Below are positions 30,723 to 42,259 of a stretch of DNA of 64,000 nucleotides, in pieces. Where the stretch lies: assembly GCF_049306965.1 (NCBI RefSeq), contig NC_133176.1, forward strand, positions 48,032,001-48,096,000, written 5' to 3'. The notes beneath the pieces are model-generated. The model ran no database searches and had not been told where the DNA came from. It saw only the letters and a list, made by a program, of their open reading frames with translations. Position 1 is the first letter of the stretch. Each line of letters opens with the position of its first letter. This DNA is from Danio rerio. Lineage: Eukaryota > Chordata > Actinopteri > Cypriniformes > Danionidae. The position numbers were made by a program, and so were the translations under genes.

Positions 30723-33700
30723 TCAAAGTTCAATCCTTGTAATGCCAGTGAGCACCGGCTCTGGAAAAGTAGCTCTCCTTCTGTGCCACATCAAAATGAG
30801 CACTGCTCGCCGGAAGTCTTTATTTGTGAGGTAGATGAAGGGGTTTAGACAACAGTCCAGATACGCCATTACTGACGACAGTGACCGCAGCCAGGCTGGA
30901 GACGGGGACAGATCAAGCCTGCCAAGAAGAACCAACTAACAGGACAACAAGAACAAAAAACTGTTAAGGGAAAAACTCATCCAGTAGAGCCTCTGACATA
31001 AAGACTCTTAAAAACACACAGATCAGAACACTAATGGCTTATAGTAAGCCCTTTTAAAATGTCATGGTATTATTTGCACTGTTATGTATATTCATGGTAC
31101 TGACATTAAGTTTAAATACTCATTTATTGGCCAGTTGCTTAATATTTGAATACTAGTACATATCATTTAAAGATTTTAAAGTCCCCAAGAGCTCATATCT
31201 TTTTTGAATGTGCTGTCTAAATAATAACTATTAACTTTTTCAGAGTTCAAAATAAAATGTACTATAGTTTCTAAAGAATAAGAACTATTATCATTTTTTA
31301 AATTACTATAATGAATAAGAACTATTATTATTTATTAATGACTAATAAGAACTATTATCTTATTTAAAAAATACTATAACTAATAAATAAGAACCATTAT
31401 CTTTTTTAATTGTATAACTAATGAATAAGAACTATTATCATTTTTTTAATTACTATAGTTAATGAATAAGAACTATTATCATTTATCACTGACTAATAAG
31501 AACTATTATCTTTTTTTAAAAATACTATAACTAATAAATAAGAACCATTATCTTTTTTAAAATTACTATAATGAATAAGTATTATCTTTTATTAATGACT
31601 ATCTAATAATAATGATTATCTTATAACTAATGAATAAGAACTATTAAAAAAGTTTTCATTACTATAACTTGGGTGACGCAGTGGCGCAGTAGGTAGCACG
31701 ATCGCCTCACAGCAAAAGGATAGCTAATTCAGCCTTGGCTGGGTCAGTTGGCGTTTCTGTGTGGAGTTTGCATGTTCTCCCTGTGTTCACGTGGGTTTCT
31801 TCCAGGTGCTCTGATTTCCCCCACAGTCCAAATACATGCTGTGATGGTGAATTGGGTAAGCTTAATTGTTCGTAGGTATGAGTGTGTATGGATGTTTCCC
31901 AGAGATGGGTTGCAGCTGCGTAAAACATATGCTGTATAAGTTGGCAGTTCAATCCGCTGTGGCGACCCCAGATTAATAATGGGGACTAAGCCGAAAAGAA
32001 ATCAAGGAATAATTACTATATCTAATGAATAAGAACTATTATCTTTTTTAATTACTATATCTAAATAGTAAAAACCATTATCTTCTAAAAATAAACAATA
32101 AGAACTGTGTATGGGTATTTCCCAGTACTGGGTTGCAGCTGGAAGGGCATCCACTGAGTAAAACATATGCTGGATAAGTTAGCGGTTCATTCTGCTGTGG
32201 CGACCCCTCATAAATAAAGGGACTAAGCTGAAGGAAAAAGAGTGAATGAATGGAGAAGAGGAACTATAATCTTTAAATAGATTAAGAACTGTTAAATAAG
32301 AACTGTTTGGTATCTTCAAAATTGTACTATTTTTTGATGGATAAGAACTATTTTCTTTTTTATTTAGCGTGTAAAGAAAAAGAACCGTTATTCTTTAAAA
32401 ATGTTCTAGAATCTAAAGAATTAGAACTACTGTCTTTTTTAAATTTAGTGTATAAAGTACAAGACCTATTATCTGTTTTTAAAATGTAGTATGTAAAGAA
32501 TAAGAACTATTCACATTTTAAATATAAAGAATCTGAAAAATAAGACTGATATATTTCTTTAATTGTGGTCTCTAGATCGTTTTATAGACCATTTATTGCT
32601 TTTAAAAATGTAGGATCTAAAGAATAAGAACTATAACCTTGAAAAAAGTATTATCTTAAGAATCTCAAAAATATATTAAAACAATAATTCATTCATTTTT
32701 CTTAGGCTTGATCCCTTATTTATCAAGGGTCGCCAAAGTGGAGTGAACCGCCAACTATTTAAGTAGATTTTTTCTGCAGCAGATGCCCTTCCAGATGCAA
32801 CCCAGCACTGGGACACACCCATACACTCTCTCATTAACACACACTCATATTATGGCCAGTTTTGTTTATCCAATTCATCTCGGAGACACCATGCAAACTC
32901 CACACAAAAATGCCAACTGGCCCAAAACTTGCCCCAACTGGCCGGGACTCAAACCAGCGACCTTCTAGCTGTAAGGCAACAGTGCTAACCACTAAGCCAC
33001 CGTTCTGCTATATTAAAATATACTAATATATTTAAATGAATATACAAAAATAAGATATTAATATGTTTTTGCAATTAAATATTGCCATAAACAAGCTCTT
33101 CTCACCTCAGAAGCAGCAAATGGAGCGTAACAGAAGAGATAGACGATCACCAGCAGTGGTGTGATTGAGGACAGGTCTTCCCGACTGCAAACACAACAAA
33201 TGTGGAAATACGCATTAATAATAAAGAGCCCAAAATGAAATATACAAACGCCTGTGTTTACCGCTTCTGACCTGCGGGAGTCTTTCCTGTAGCCTGCACA
33301 CGTGAGGATGGAGCAGGAGAAGATTAGGAGGAGCGGGATGAAGATGGAGATGGAGAAAGCACAGAGGATGTAAACCAGCATGTCTGAATAGCTGCTCTCC
33401 CAGAAGACTGCGCACAGCATTTCAGCCGAATCATACCTGATCACATCATCATATACACGGTTTATTCTCATCATGGATGCATCCACATTTTAATATAGTT
33501 TATTCTACATCGGGCTCACTTTATCCAGTCATAAACTACTGGCACTGCTCCAAATATGGTTCCAGTGGCCCATGATGCTGCACATGCTATCGCCATGACC
33601 ACAGACAGTCTGGTGCCTTTAGATGGGATGTCTATAAACCTCTGAACACAGAGCAGAGCTGAGGACAAGAAAGAGAATAGAAAGAAATATAAATGCGAAT

Positions 33701-36700
33701 TAATTCAAATAGAAAAAGAGGCCTTCATTAAATATTGATAAACCATTATTCATTTATAAAATAAGAAACAAAGCAAGCTGAGGACAAATGATGATTTAAC
33801 TGTGAGTAATCAAGGAGTAGAATATTCAGAATAGCTTTGCTTTCTAATCATTTAAATTAATACATAAATCTTTATCTTGGTTGCATGTGAACAAATTTGG
33901 AACAAAGAGAAAATATTAGTTGGGGCATCATTTACTAAAAATGTATAATAAAATGTGTACCTTTTAAAAAAACATACATTGAAGAAAAACATACCATTTA
34001 TTATTCATTTAATTTATTTACAAAAATCCCCAAATAATCCCAAACTGAGGAGAAGAGATGAAATTGATTCATATATCATTAATATTTGACAACATTAATA
34101 ATATACATAGATATTAATTAAAGTTATCTGATTCTCAGAATATTTTAAAATAACCTTTTAAATAATTTTTTAAGTTTGTTTTTTTTAAACCTGTTTACTT
34201 TTTGCCCTATATGTATTAATATTATATATCTGTGATATAGCTGCGAACTGCAGCAGTTCAAATCAAGCAGTATTTCAGAAACAGCTGATCTACAGGAATT
34301 TTCATGCACAGCCATCTCTAGGTTTTAAAGAGAATGGTCTGAAAAAGAGAAAATATCCAGTGAGCGGCAGTTCTGTGGGCACAAATGCCTTGTAGATCCC
34401 AGAGGTCAGAGGAGAATGGCCACTTTCTGTACTTAAATGGCCTCCACAGTCACCAGACTCAATCCAATAAAGCATCTTTTGAGATGTGGTGGAACAGGAG
34501 ATTCGCATCATGGATGTGCAGTCGACAAATCTGCAGCAACTGCGTGATGCTATCATGTCAATGTGGACCAAAATCTCTGAGGAATATTTCCAGTGCCATG
34601 TTGAATCTATGCCACGAAGGAATAAGGCAGTTCTGGAGGCAAAAGTGGGTCCAACTCAGTACAAGTAAGGTGTACCTAATAAAGTGGCCGATGTTTCTGT
34701 ACAGGATATATGCATAAGACTTATTTAATCACTACACTCTCCGAATTAAAGGTACAAACTCTTTGTCACTTTTGTACTATCCAGGTGGATATCCCTTTAG
34801 GTTACACCTTTTCTGTGATGTACAAATACTTTTTAGGTATTAATTTGTACCGTCAATGATCTGTTAGGAGCAAAAATATACCTAAAGATACCACCCCAGT
34901 GACAGATTTTGTACCTTTATTTCTGAGTGTATATCAGAATATATCCTGTGTCCAGTGCACCTGCTTGCAGCCATTCAGTGTGTACAAAGGGTTGTTTATT
35001 TGCTCCTTATTGCTAATGACAAAGGAAGCAGTATTTGTTTAGACATGCATCCCACAGAAGTAATGAACACTTGAGTCCACAGTTCAGTGTCGTACCTAAG
35101 CTTCCAATGGAGGAGGTGATGAAGGTGAACTTCAGCAGACTCACCACCTCACACCACGGTGAAACCTGACCGGCGCTCAGCACTGCTAACAGAGAGCCGC
35201 AGATGATGAGGACAGAACACAAGAAATCCGAGAGCGTGAGACTGAAGAGCGGCAGCCAGTATCGGCACTCAAAATGCTCTTTACACTGTAGGAAAAAAAA
35301 CAACTTTAGTAAATGAAAGCATTGGTGTGTGAATCTTTCTAGATGAAGGCGAAACACTGCAGGTGAAAACATCCAGTTTTGATATTTCTTCAGTTTAAGG
35401 TTAAGAAAAAAATCAAAATACATTCTTGAGTGCTTCTTCTGCACTGTTAGACTTTACCGCAATTTTACAGTTTTCTTTTTACCGCAAAAACACCTAGTAA
35501 AATACCACATGCATTCTTTACCAGTTCACTACTGTAATATGCACTGCACTGTGGGTCATTTAAAAACTTTAACAGTGACTTACTGCATATTAGGAATTAA
35601 CAGTATTCTACTGTAATCAGAATAGTCAAGGACTGCTACTGTAGTTGAAGACAAACATGAGGCCGTTAATGAAAATGTTAATATATTGAATGCCATAATA
35701 AACACTAAAAATTAAGGTTTTGTACTGCTAAAATGTAAATAAATGACAGTAAAAGTACTGTAAAAATTGTTATACAGTAAAACTAAAATGTGGTAAAAGA
35801 CAATTCACTATAGAAAGAAGTTGTGGTAAAGTTGTTTTACTGTAAAATGAAATTGCGGTAGGGCTCCTGCTACTGTAAAACATTTACTTGTAAGTTACTG
35901 TAAAGGAGCAATTACGGTAATTTGCTGCAACAGTGATGCCAGTATAAGTAACCACAAAAGTACAATAAAATGTCTGACAGTGTGTCTATTTAATATTCAG
36001 TATGCTGTAAAAAATGTCTGTCATTTCAACAGTAAAAAACAGTTACCTGTAGAAGTTTATTTGATACTACGGTGAATAACCGTGATTTGACTTAAATTTC
36101 CTGCATGACACTTGACATTTTTGCTGACTTCATGTTCTCTTTAGTGATGTATAAACAGTGATGTACATTACAGTTTTGTGTTTCACTTTATAACTTTTAC
36201 AGTGACTTACTGCATATTAGGAATTGGCGGTATTCTACTGTTATCAAAGTAGTCAAGTACTGCTACTCTAGTTAAAAACTAAATGAGACCATTAATGAAA
36301 ATTTGGAATATACTGAATGCAATATAGTAAATACTAAAAACAAAGGCTTTGTACTGTGAAATGTAAATAAGTGACTGTAAAAGTACTGTAAAATTTGTTA
36401 TACAGTAAAACTCAAATGTGGTATAAGACATTTCACCATAAAAAGAAGATGTGGTAAAGCTGTTTTACTGTAAAATGAAATTGTGGTAGGGCTCATGCTA
36501 CTGTAAAACACATTTACTTGTAAGTTACTGTAAAGGAGCAGTTGCGGCAACTTTCCAAAACAGTCCTGCCAGTATAAGTAACCAAACAAATACAATAAAA
36601 CGTCTAACAGTGTGTCACAGTAATATTCAGTGAAAAAAATTCTGTGATTTCAACAGTAAAACCTGTAGAAGTTTCTTTAATAATATGGTAATTAACTGTA

Positions 36701-39700
36701 AACTGCCTTTCCTAAAATTCCCTGCATGACACTTCACATTTATGCCTATTTGTTGACATTGTATTCTTTTTAGAGATGTACATTAAACATTGATGGACAT
36801 AAGAGTTTTGTGTCATTTAAATTTTGTTGATTTTCTCTAGTGTAAATGTGTAGATTGTAGACAAGTGTAAATTTCTATTAGAATTTATTTCTTAAAATTA
36901 GTTTTGTTCTGCACTAAATCTCCCCTTAAACCAAAATATACCTTATTCATATTGATATTCTGAAGTTTTTTACAGAAGAATTTGTTCATACTTGATTTAA
37001 CTGATTTTAAAAATGACAAGAAAAAAGAAAATCAGGTCTTCTGAACTACACTCTCAGAAATAAAAGTATGCGAGCTGTCACTGGGGTGGTATCTTTTCGA
37101 AAAGTACAAATTTGAACCCAAAAGGTCCATATTAATACCCCAAGGGTATATTAGTACCTAAAAAATACAAAAGTGTTCCTCTTAAAATTTGTGGGTACTA
37201 ATGAATACTTTTGAGGTACCAATATGGACCCTTCAGGTACAAATGTGTACCCTTTAAAAAGGTATTACCCCAGTGACAGCTCGCATACCTTTATTTGAGA
37301 GTGTATGACAAAAAACCCTCGTTTATGTGTGATCTAATGTTCTGATTTTTGTGCTAGAAATGTATAAAAATCAGCACATTTTTGACTTAATAGTTCCTTG
37401 TTTTTATATTTAAACATTTACATCTAAACATTTTATAAAAACATCTGTCAATTAATCAGCTGAGGGAGTATGGAGTTCATTTTTTAAATCTTATTCACCT
37501 GCAGTGTTTTGCCTTTCTAAATGATATATTAGTCTTACCACAACTTTGACTACCAAAACCAGCGCATTTCCCAAAACACCAAATACCATCTCAGTGGTGA
37601 GAACAGGAGCGAGTAAAGACTTCTCAAAGGCAGACAAAAAACTCTCCTCTGATTCCGCTGTGTTATTTGAAGTGTTCACTGGAAGGAATAAGAATAATTT
37701 AAAAAAATTTTTGAATCAATATTCAAACTCATGATATTTTCGACATTTACAATTTCAAAATCAAATTTGTATTCATTTTTTATAATTTAATGCACTGTAA
37801 ACTAAAAAGAACATAAATGAGAAAATAAAGTAGTTAAGTAACATGTTGAGCAATGTTGCAAATAGTATACAGTTGTGCAGTTTTAACAAATTTGACCTTA
37901 TTATAAATCTTCCTATAGATCTATATCTTCAAATCTTCAAATAATTGAACAATTGAATTAATAAATAAATAAATGTTAATTTCTTAAAGCTCATTTCTAC
38001 ATTTAATAATACAATTAAAAAATCTAATTTTTATTTTGTATTGTGCCAAGAGCTAAAATGAACAAAACCCATGCAAAAACAATGTTGTTAAACAACATAA
38101 AGGTTAAGCAATGTGGCAAATATATAGTGCTATAGAAAATGTTAACTAATGCAACGTTAAAAAATGTTAGCTTTATAATAAAAAATTACCGTCATATGTT
38201 GTAAAAATAAAATAAAATAAATTGATTATTGAATATTTAAACAAACATTGTAAAATTTAGCATTAAAAATTAGCAATTATATTATTATATTATTTTATAT
38301 TATATTTTTTATTAAACGTTTTTAATGCACTGAAAGCTAAAATAATCAAAACTGAGCATTTCTTTTAATTTAATGTATAATACTCTTGTTAACAATGCCT
38401 ATTTAAAATTTAACTTTCATATGTTTTAGAAAAGCAAAATGAATTAATTAATGAATAAATAAATGTGTTTTAATTTCTTAATGCTAATTTCTACATTTAT
38501 TAATACAATTTAAATATAAATAATTGTGTTTTTTAATGTGTTGTGAGCTAAAATAAACAAAACCCGAAAAAAAAGTTGTAAAATAACATAAAGGTTAAGC
38601 AATGTTGCAGATGTATAGTACTACAGAAAAAGTTAACTAATGAAATGTTAGCTTTATAATTAAATATTAGCGTCATATGTTTTGAAAGGCAAATAAAATT
38701 TAATTATAAATTTAATTATACATGTAATAATACAATTTTAATAGAAATATTAAATTTTTAATGCACTGTGAGAGCAAAAATGATCAAAACTGAGAAATTC
38801 TTTTAACTAAATAGCATAAAGGTTAAGCAATGTTGCAAATATACTATAACATAAATGTTAACTAATGCTCTTGATAACAATGTTAGATAATTTAAAATAG
38901 AACTTTCTTGTGTTTTAGAATAGCAAAATGAACGAATTATTAAATAAATAAATAAATGTTAATTTCTAAATGCTAATTTCTACATTTCATGATACAATTT
39001 AAATATACATAATTGTGTTTTTTAATGTGCTGTGAGCTAAAATGAGCAAAACCAACCAAAAAATGGTATTAAATAACATGAAGGTTAAGCAATGTTGCAA
39101 TTATATAGTGCTATAGAAAATGTTAACTAATGCAACATTAAAAATGTTAGCTTTATAATAAAACATTAGCTTCATATGTTTTAAAAGGCACATAAAATAC
39201 ATGAATAATTGAATGATTAAATAAACAAACAAATAAATGTTTAATTTTAATGCTAAATTTTACATTTAATAATACAATCTTAATACAGATTAAACTTTTT
39301 TAATGCACTGTGAAAGCTAAAATGATCAAAACTGAGCAATTCTTTTAATTAAATATAAACATTAGGGTTAAGCAATGCTGCAAATATACATTGCTAACTG
39401 ATAATGTTAACTAAAGCCCTTGATAAAAATTGTAGCCTATTTAAATATTGCTTTCAATCGTTTTAAAAAAGAAAAAAATATTAATTATTAAATAAATAAA
39501 TAAATGAATAATCTGTTAAATGGATTTCATTTTTATTTTTCATCCATTTAAAGTTACATTTAGTAGACTTAAGAAACGTTATCTAGTGTATATGTCTCAG
39601 CTATCTAACGTCATGACAACAAAAAGACGCAAACAAGATAAAAAAAGATTCATTTTCCAATGTAACTGAAAGAATAAATAAAATGAGTAGAACTTTAGCT

Positions 39701-39820
39701 TAAAACAAGACGATATAGAAGTAAAAACTTAATACTGAAATGCTTAATAAAAGCTGCAATAAATAAAATGGCATATAATATCATTCACAGAACATCACAG
39801 GTAAAGCTGTTTGACTTACT
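30723..39820 (-). CDS. Class A (rhodopsin-like) seven-transmembrane receptor, orphan
   Basis: Minus-strand coding pieces are 39820 (A of ATG), 37539-37678, 35096-35285, 33520-33658, 33272-33436, 33106-33184 and 30723-30935. All have GT/AG borders in phase and give 308 aa. The ATG is formed across the first splice. Asn2 and Asn5 sit in glycosylation sequons. Seven hydrophobic segments follow, with class A marks: GNALV in TM1, LTLSD in TM2, the TM3 Cys (PWCEVV) and an extracellular-loop Cys (EMLCAVFW) for the usual disulfide, FCYAP in TM6 and NPFIY (269-273) in TM7. The DRY motif is replaced by QRF (116-118). TM7 has Tyr, not Lys, at the retinal-attachment position, so it is not a light-sensing opsin, although the loop 2 region looks opsin-like. 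The ligand and orthologue are unknown to me. The introns hold several tandem-repeat blocks. Confidence 0.82.
31671..32008 (+). mobile_element. DANA SINE, near full length
   Basis: It starts GGGTGACGCAGTGGCGCAGT and runs to GGGACTAAGCCGAAAAGAAA. A segment of the middle and part of the tail is shortened relative to the 27-kb copy. It is inserted in the tandem array. Confidence 0.9.
32107..32256 (+). mobile_element. DANA SINE, 3' fragment
   Basis: The 3' half only: TTTCCCAGTACTGGGTTGCA, GGCGACCCCTCATAAATAAA and GGGACTAAGCTGAAGG with an AATGAATG tail. Confidence 0.85.
32690..33010 (-). mobile_element. DANA SINE, diverged
   Basis: A reverse-oriented copy: TTCATTTTTCTTAGGCTTGA, GGGTCGCCAAAGTGGAGTGA and, at the head, GCTAACCACTAAGCCACCGT. 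It lies in the last intron of the receptor gene, about 100 bp from exon 6. Confidence 0.88.
34230..34690 (+). mobile_element. Tc1-like transposon, internally deleted
   Basis: Left part (TATTTCAGAAACAGCTGATC, GTGAGCGGCAGTTCTGTGGG) matches the left half of the copy at 52990-53965. The right part runs from GGCCTCCACAGTCACCAGAC to the terminus AATAAAGTGGCC. The middle of the transposase is missing. It lies between receptor exons 3 and 4. Confidence 0.75.
34728..34935. mobile_element. Foldback MITE (CACTCTC...GAGTG family)
   Basis: It begins CTACACTCTCCGAATTAAAG and ends CCTTTATTTCTGAGTGTA, inverted relatives. The interior is rich in GGTAC-type blocks. A better-kept copy is at 37048-37305. Confidence 0.7.
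35540..36800. repeat. Direct duplication of about 630 bp in a receptor intron
   Basis: Sequence from CAGTGACTTACTGCATATTAG GAATT at 35570 recurs near 36200, and the order of later blocks is kept (GTAAAAGTACTGTAAAA, TTATACAGTAAAACT, TTGTTTTACTGTAAAATGAA, TTACTTGTAAGTTACTGTAA). Both copies are dense in the inverted pair TACTGTAAAA/TTTTACAGTA, implying an older foldback repeat that was then duplicated in tandem. Confidence 0.8.
37048..37305. mobile_element. Foldback MITE
   Basis: Left: ACACTCTCAGAAATAAAAGT then GCGAGCTGTCACTGGGGTGG. Right: the inverted CCAGTGACAGCTCGCATACC and CCTTTATTTGAGAGTGT. The flanks offer no decisive target duplication. It lies in intron 2 of the receptor gene. Confidence 0.8.
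37790..39480. repeat. AT-rich satellite-like array, units of about 230-290 bp
   Basis: The marker GGTTAAGCAATGTTGC recurs near 38600, 38825, 39075, with variants near 37840, 38100 and 39365. Each unit adds GTTAACTAATGC, TTAGCTTTATAAT, CATATGTTTTA and TGCACTGTGA-AGCTAAAATGA. Spacing is irregular, so the array is old. It fills most of the first intron of the receptor gene. Confidence 0.75.
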
Positions 39821-40057
39821 TTGTCAGCGAAGCAGAGATCTGACTATAATCCTGACAGTTATCAAAAGGAAAGCTTCACACTGGGTTGTTTGGTGGAAAT
39901 GTGATACTGAGAGCACTGAAGTCTGTGATTACGTGGAGACAGACGTCACTGCTTTCTTCAATTAAACTTATCCTGCTTCATTAAGCTTTAACCATAAAAC
40001 ACCTATTCAGCTTTTTTCACAGTACAGCATCAATGACTGATTATAACAGAGCATTAA

Positions 40058-41631
40058 AGGGCACCTATGATGAGAATCATCTTTTGTAAGCTGTTTGGAC
40101 AGAACTGTGTGTAGGTATAGTGTGTCCACAGACATATTGGAGTAATAGAAACACAATAAGTCTCTTTTTTAAAATTTCCTGATGTAAAATAGGATACAAC
40201 TCCCAGTTTGAGGCCCACCGCAACGTGATGTATGAGTGCGGTTTTCCCACCCACCGCATTGACTGACAGCTGCGTATTAACATGTCTCAATAGCAATATG
40301 TATAATCATATCAGCAAGACAGGATGTGCACAAAGCAACTGGGATTAAAAGACCTGTTCAGCGCTCTGTGATCATCAATCATCATCATTTTTAAAATGTT
40401 TGTAATGAATTACTGCGATTTTACCATCTTTACTTTATCTCCACAGCTGCATGTCAGTAGAATTATAAAAGAAGACGCTTCAATCTCAGTTTGTGGACAT
40501 TAAATCAGGTTTGTTTTGTATATTAACATAACGGATATCCATACAGCAGTGGATATTAACGTGTATCCAGTCACATTTGTCGTGCAAAAACAGTGCACAG
40601 TTAAACGTGCACACTGTGTGGAGAGGGGTCTGGATGCAGCTCTGGTGCAGTGCAATCTGAGCTGCATCTGATGCTTTTTAATGTGCTCACCTAACCCCAC
40701 CCCTAACCCTACCTGTCACAGTGACATCACTCACTCCATTGAGCGGATTGTGTCTGACTGCATCACGAGTGATGCAATCTCAGCTTGCATCATAAAGGCT
40801 GCATCCAGACATCTGCTTGTTAAGTGGTGATGTGTTGGTGATGTATATAATACTGTTTCCGGGTCCAAGCCGCCATTCATTTGAGTGGAGAAATCATTCG
40901 TTTATGATCACGTTTTATTCTTATCACACATTAAAGTTAATTTTATATAAACTCATAGTGTACACAACAATCTCTGGGCTTGCTGCATAACAAATACCAA
41001 AATTTTAACAATTTATAAAAAAATGAATCACTTTCTGGCCATCGGATATTAGGCATGGACATATATATTGCGATCGTGATTTTTGAAAGTATTCGAAAGT
41101 AGCTTTGTAAACGTTTATTATTACCATTTCATGAGTCTCCCCATACAGTTGAATAGAGCGCTTGGACCGCTTGGAAGCCACTTCGCGTGACGTCACACTT
41201 AACAAGCGGATTGGCTGTGTGTGTGTTTGTGAGTGCGTGAACTTTGTAATGACATCGTGAGTGACTCATCGTTGCAGAAAGGCTTGAATTAATTCCACAA
41301 CAAATAATCATTGGGAAAGTTCTTACGATAGTACTTTTCACAAATTTTACATGAGATCTGCTTCCTTCATGTCTGTCACAGTGCTGTTTATCTGACGCAA
41401 CCGAAGACTTAGACACACTCTGACAGGCACGGAAACGGTGGGCGGGAAGAACATGGATTAAAGGCACAGGCCTCAAAAACAGCTACAAGATGCTCAGAGC
41501 TGAAAATTACAAACTTCTGAAAGGTTTAATAAATATAATGATGGGCGTTATAAGCTGAAACTTTATAGACATAATCTGGAGGCACAAAAGGCTTATCTTA
41601 AATCTAGGAAAAGGGGTAAAATAGGTGCCCT
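40058..41631. mobile_element. TTAA-flanked DNA transposon, non-coding
   Basis: Inverted ends AGGGCACCTATGATG and (reverse complement of the right) AGGGCACCTATTTTACC are bounded by TTAA at 40054-40057 and 41632-41635. A TTAA target is typical of piggyBac and Kolobok elements. Inside, GTCTGGATGCAG (about 40627) and CTGCATCCAGAC (about 40800) mark a smaller inverted-repeat unit. No transposase frame was found. Confidence 0.8.
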
Positions 41632-42184
41632 TTAATAAAAGAGAGAGAAACAATCTCTTTTAAGTACTTAAACGGCATAATCTTCATGTTCGTCTAAACC
41701 TATTATTGTCAAAATGATGCCAGAATTCAGAAGTTTTGGAAAATTTTTACACTGAAGGATCAAAGCTGTGTTAGAAGTACATTTTATTGAATTGCATATG
41801 TAATATAAACATTAGTGTAAACAAATTAATTTTTATATTATAAGATAGGACACATTTTAATCAAACGACTTTTTTGTTTTTATGAAATGACTCTAACATG
41901 CTAAACAGGAAGCCTTGATTTCATTTTTATTTTCGTTCATTTTATAACAGATTTTTTTCTCATAGCCTATCTGGTGTTATATCAACAAAAAGACGCAAAC
42001 AAGATTTTGAAAGATTGACGCATTTCCCAAAGTAATTGAATTAAGTCTTATTAGCCTGTTGCGTATTATTTTAGTTCATTTGTTGTTTTATTATTTAAAA
42101 TAGTTGTTTTAAATTTTAGTATGCGTTTAATGTTTGTGTAAGGGAAGAAAGTGTAAACTCTTATTTTGTTAAAAAAAAAAGCTC

Positions 42185-42192
42185 ACTTCCGG
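42185..42192 (+). promoter_or_regulatory. ETS/NRF-2 (GABP) site at the ndufs8 promoter
   Basis: ACTTCCGG, the core bound by GABP (NRF-2), lies about 70 bp before the donor of the non-coding first exon. Such sites at or near transcription starts are common in genes for respiratory-chain subunits. Confidence 0.5.
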
Positions 42193-42194
42193 CG

Positions 42195-42259
42195 TTCTGC
42201 ATGTGCATTTCCTCAGTCGTCCGCTGTTCTGGTTGAGAAGGCCAAATAGCGAGTGTCTG
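42195..42259 (+). other. ndufs8: Likely non-coding first exon of ndufs8
   Basis: The sequence ends in TGTCTG|GTGAGT, a strong donor at 42260, and contains no ATG-led frame continuing into the gene. The matching acceptor is CTCACAG at 44039-44045, 14 bp before the ndufs8 ATG. The start of the exon is approximate. Confidence 0.55.

Larger units (their letters stand above)
31240..32670. repeat. AT-rich tandem array broken by SINEs
   Basis: Diverged units containing AATAAGAACTATTATCTTTT and ATTACTATAACTAATG recur many times at 31250-31665, 32010-32105 and 32270-32665, with spacings of about 40-60 bp. Two DANA insertions (31671-32008 and 32107-32256) interrupt the array. It lies in the last intron of the receptor gene. 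Confidence 0.8.

Noticed and set aside
30600-39900. Opsin identity for the receptor
   Set aside because: The loop 2 region is opsin-like, but TM7 has Tyr in place of the retinal-binding Lys and TM3 lacks the ERY/DRY-type motif.
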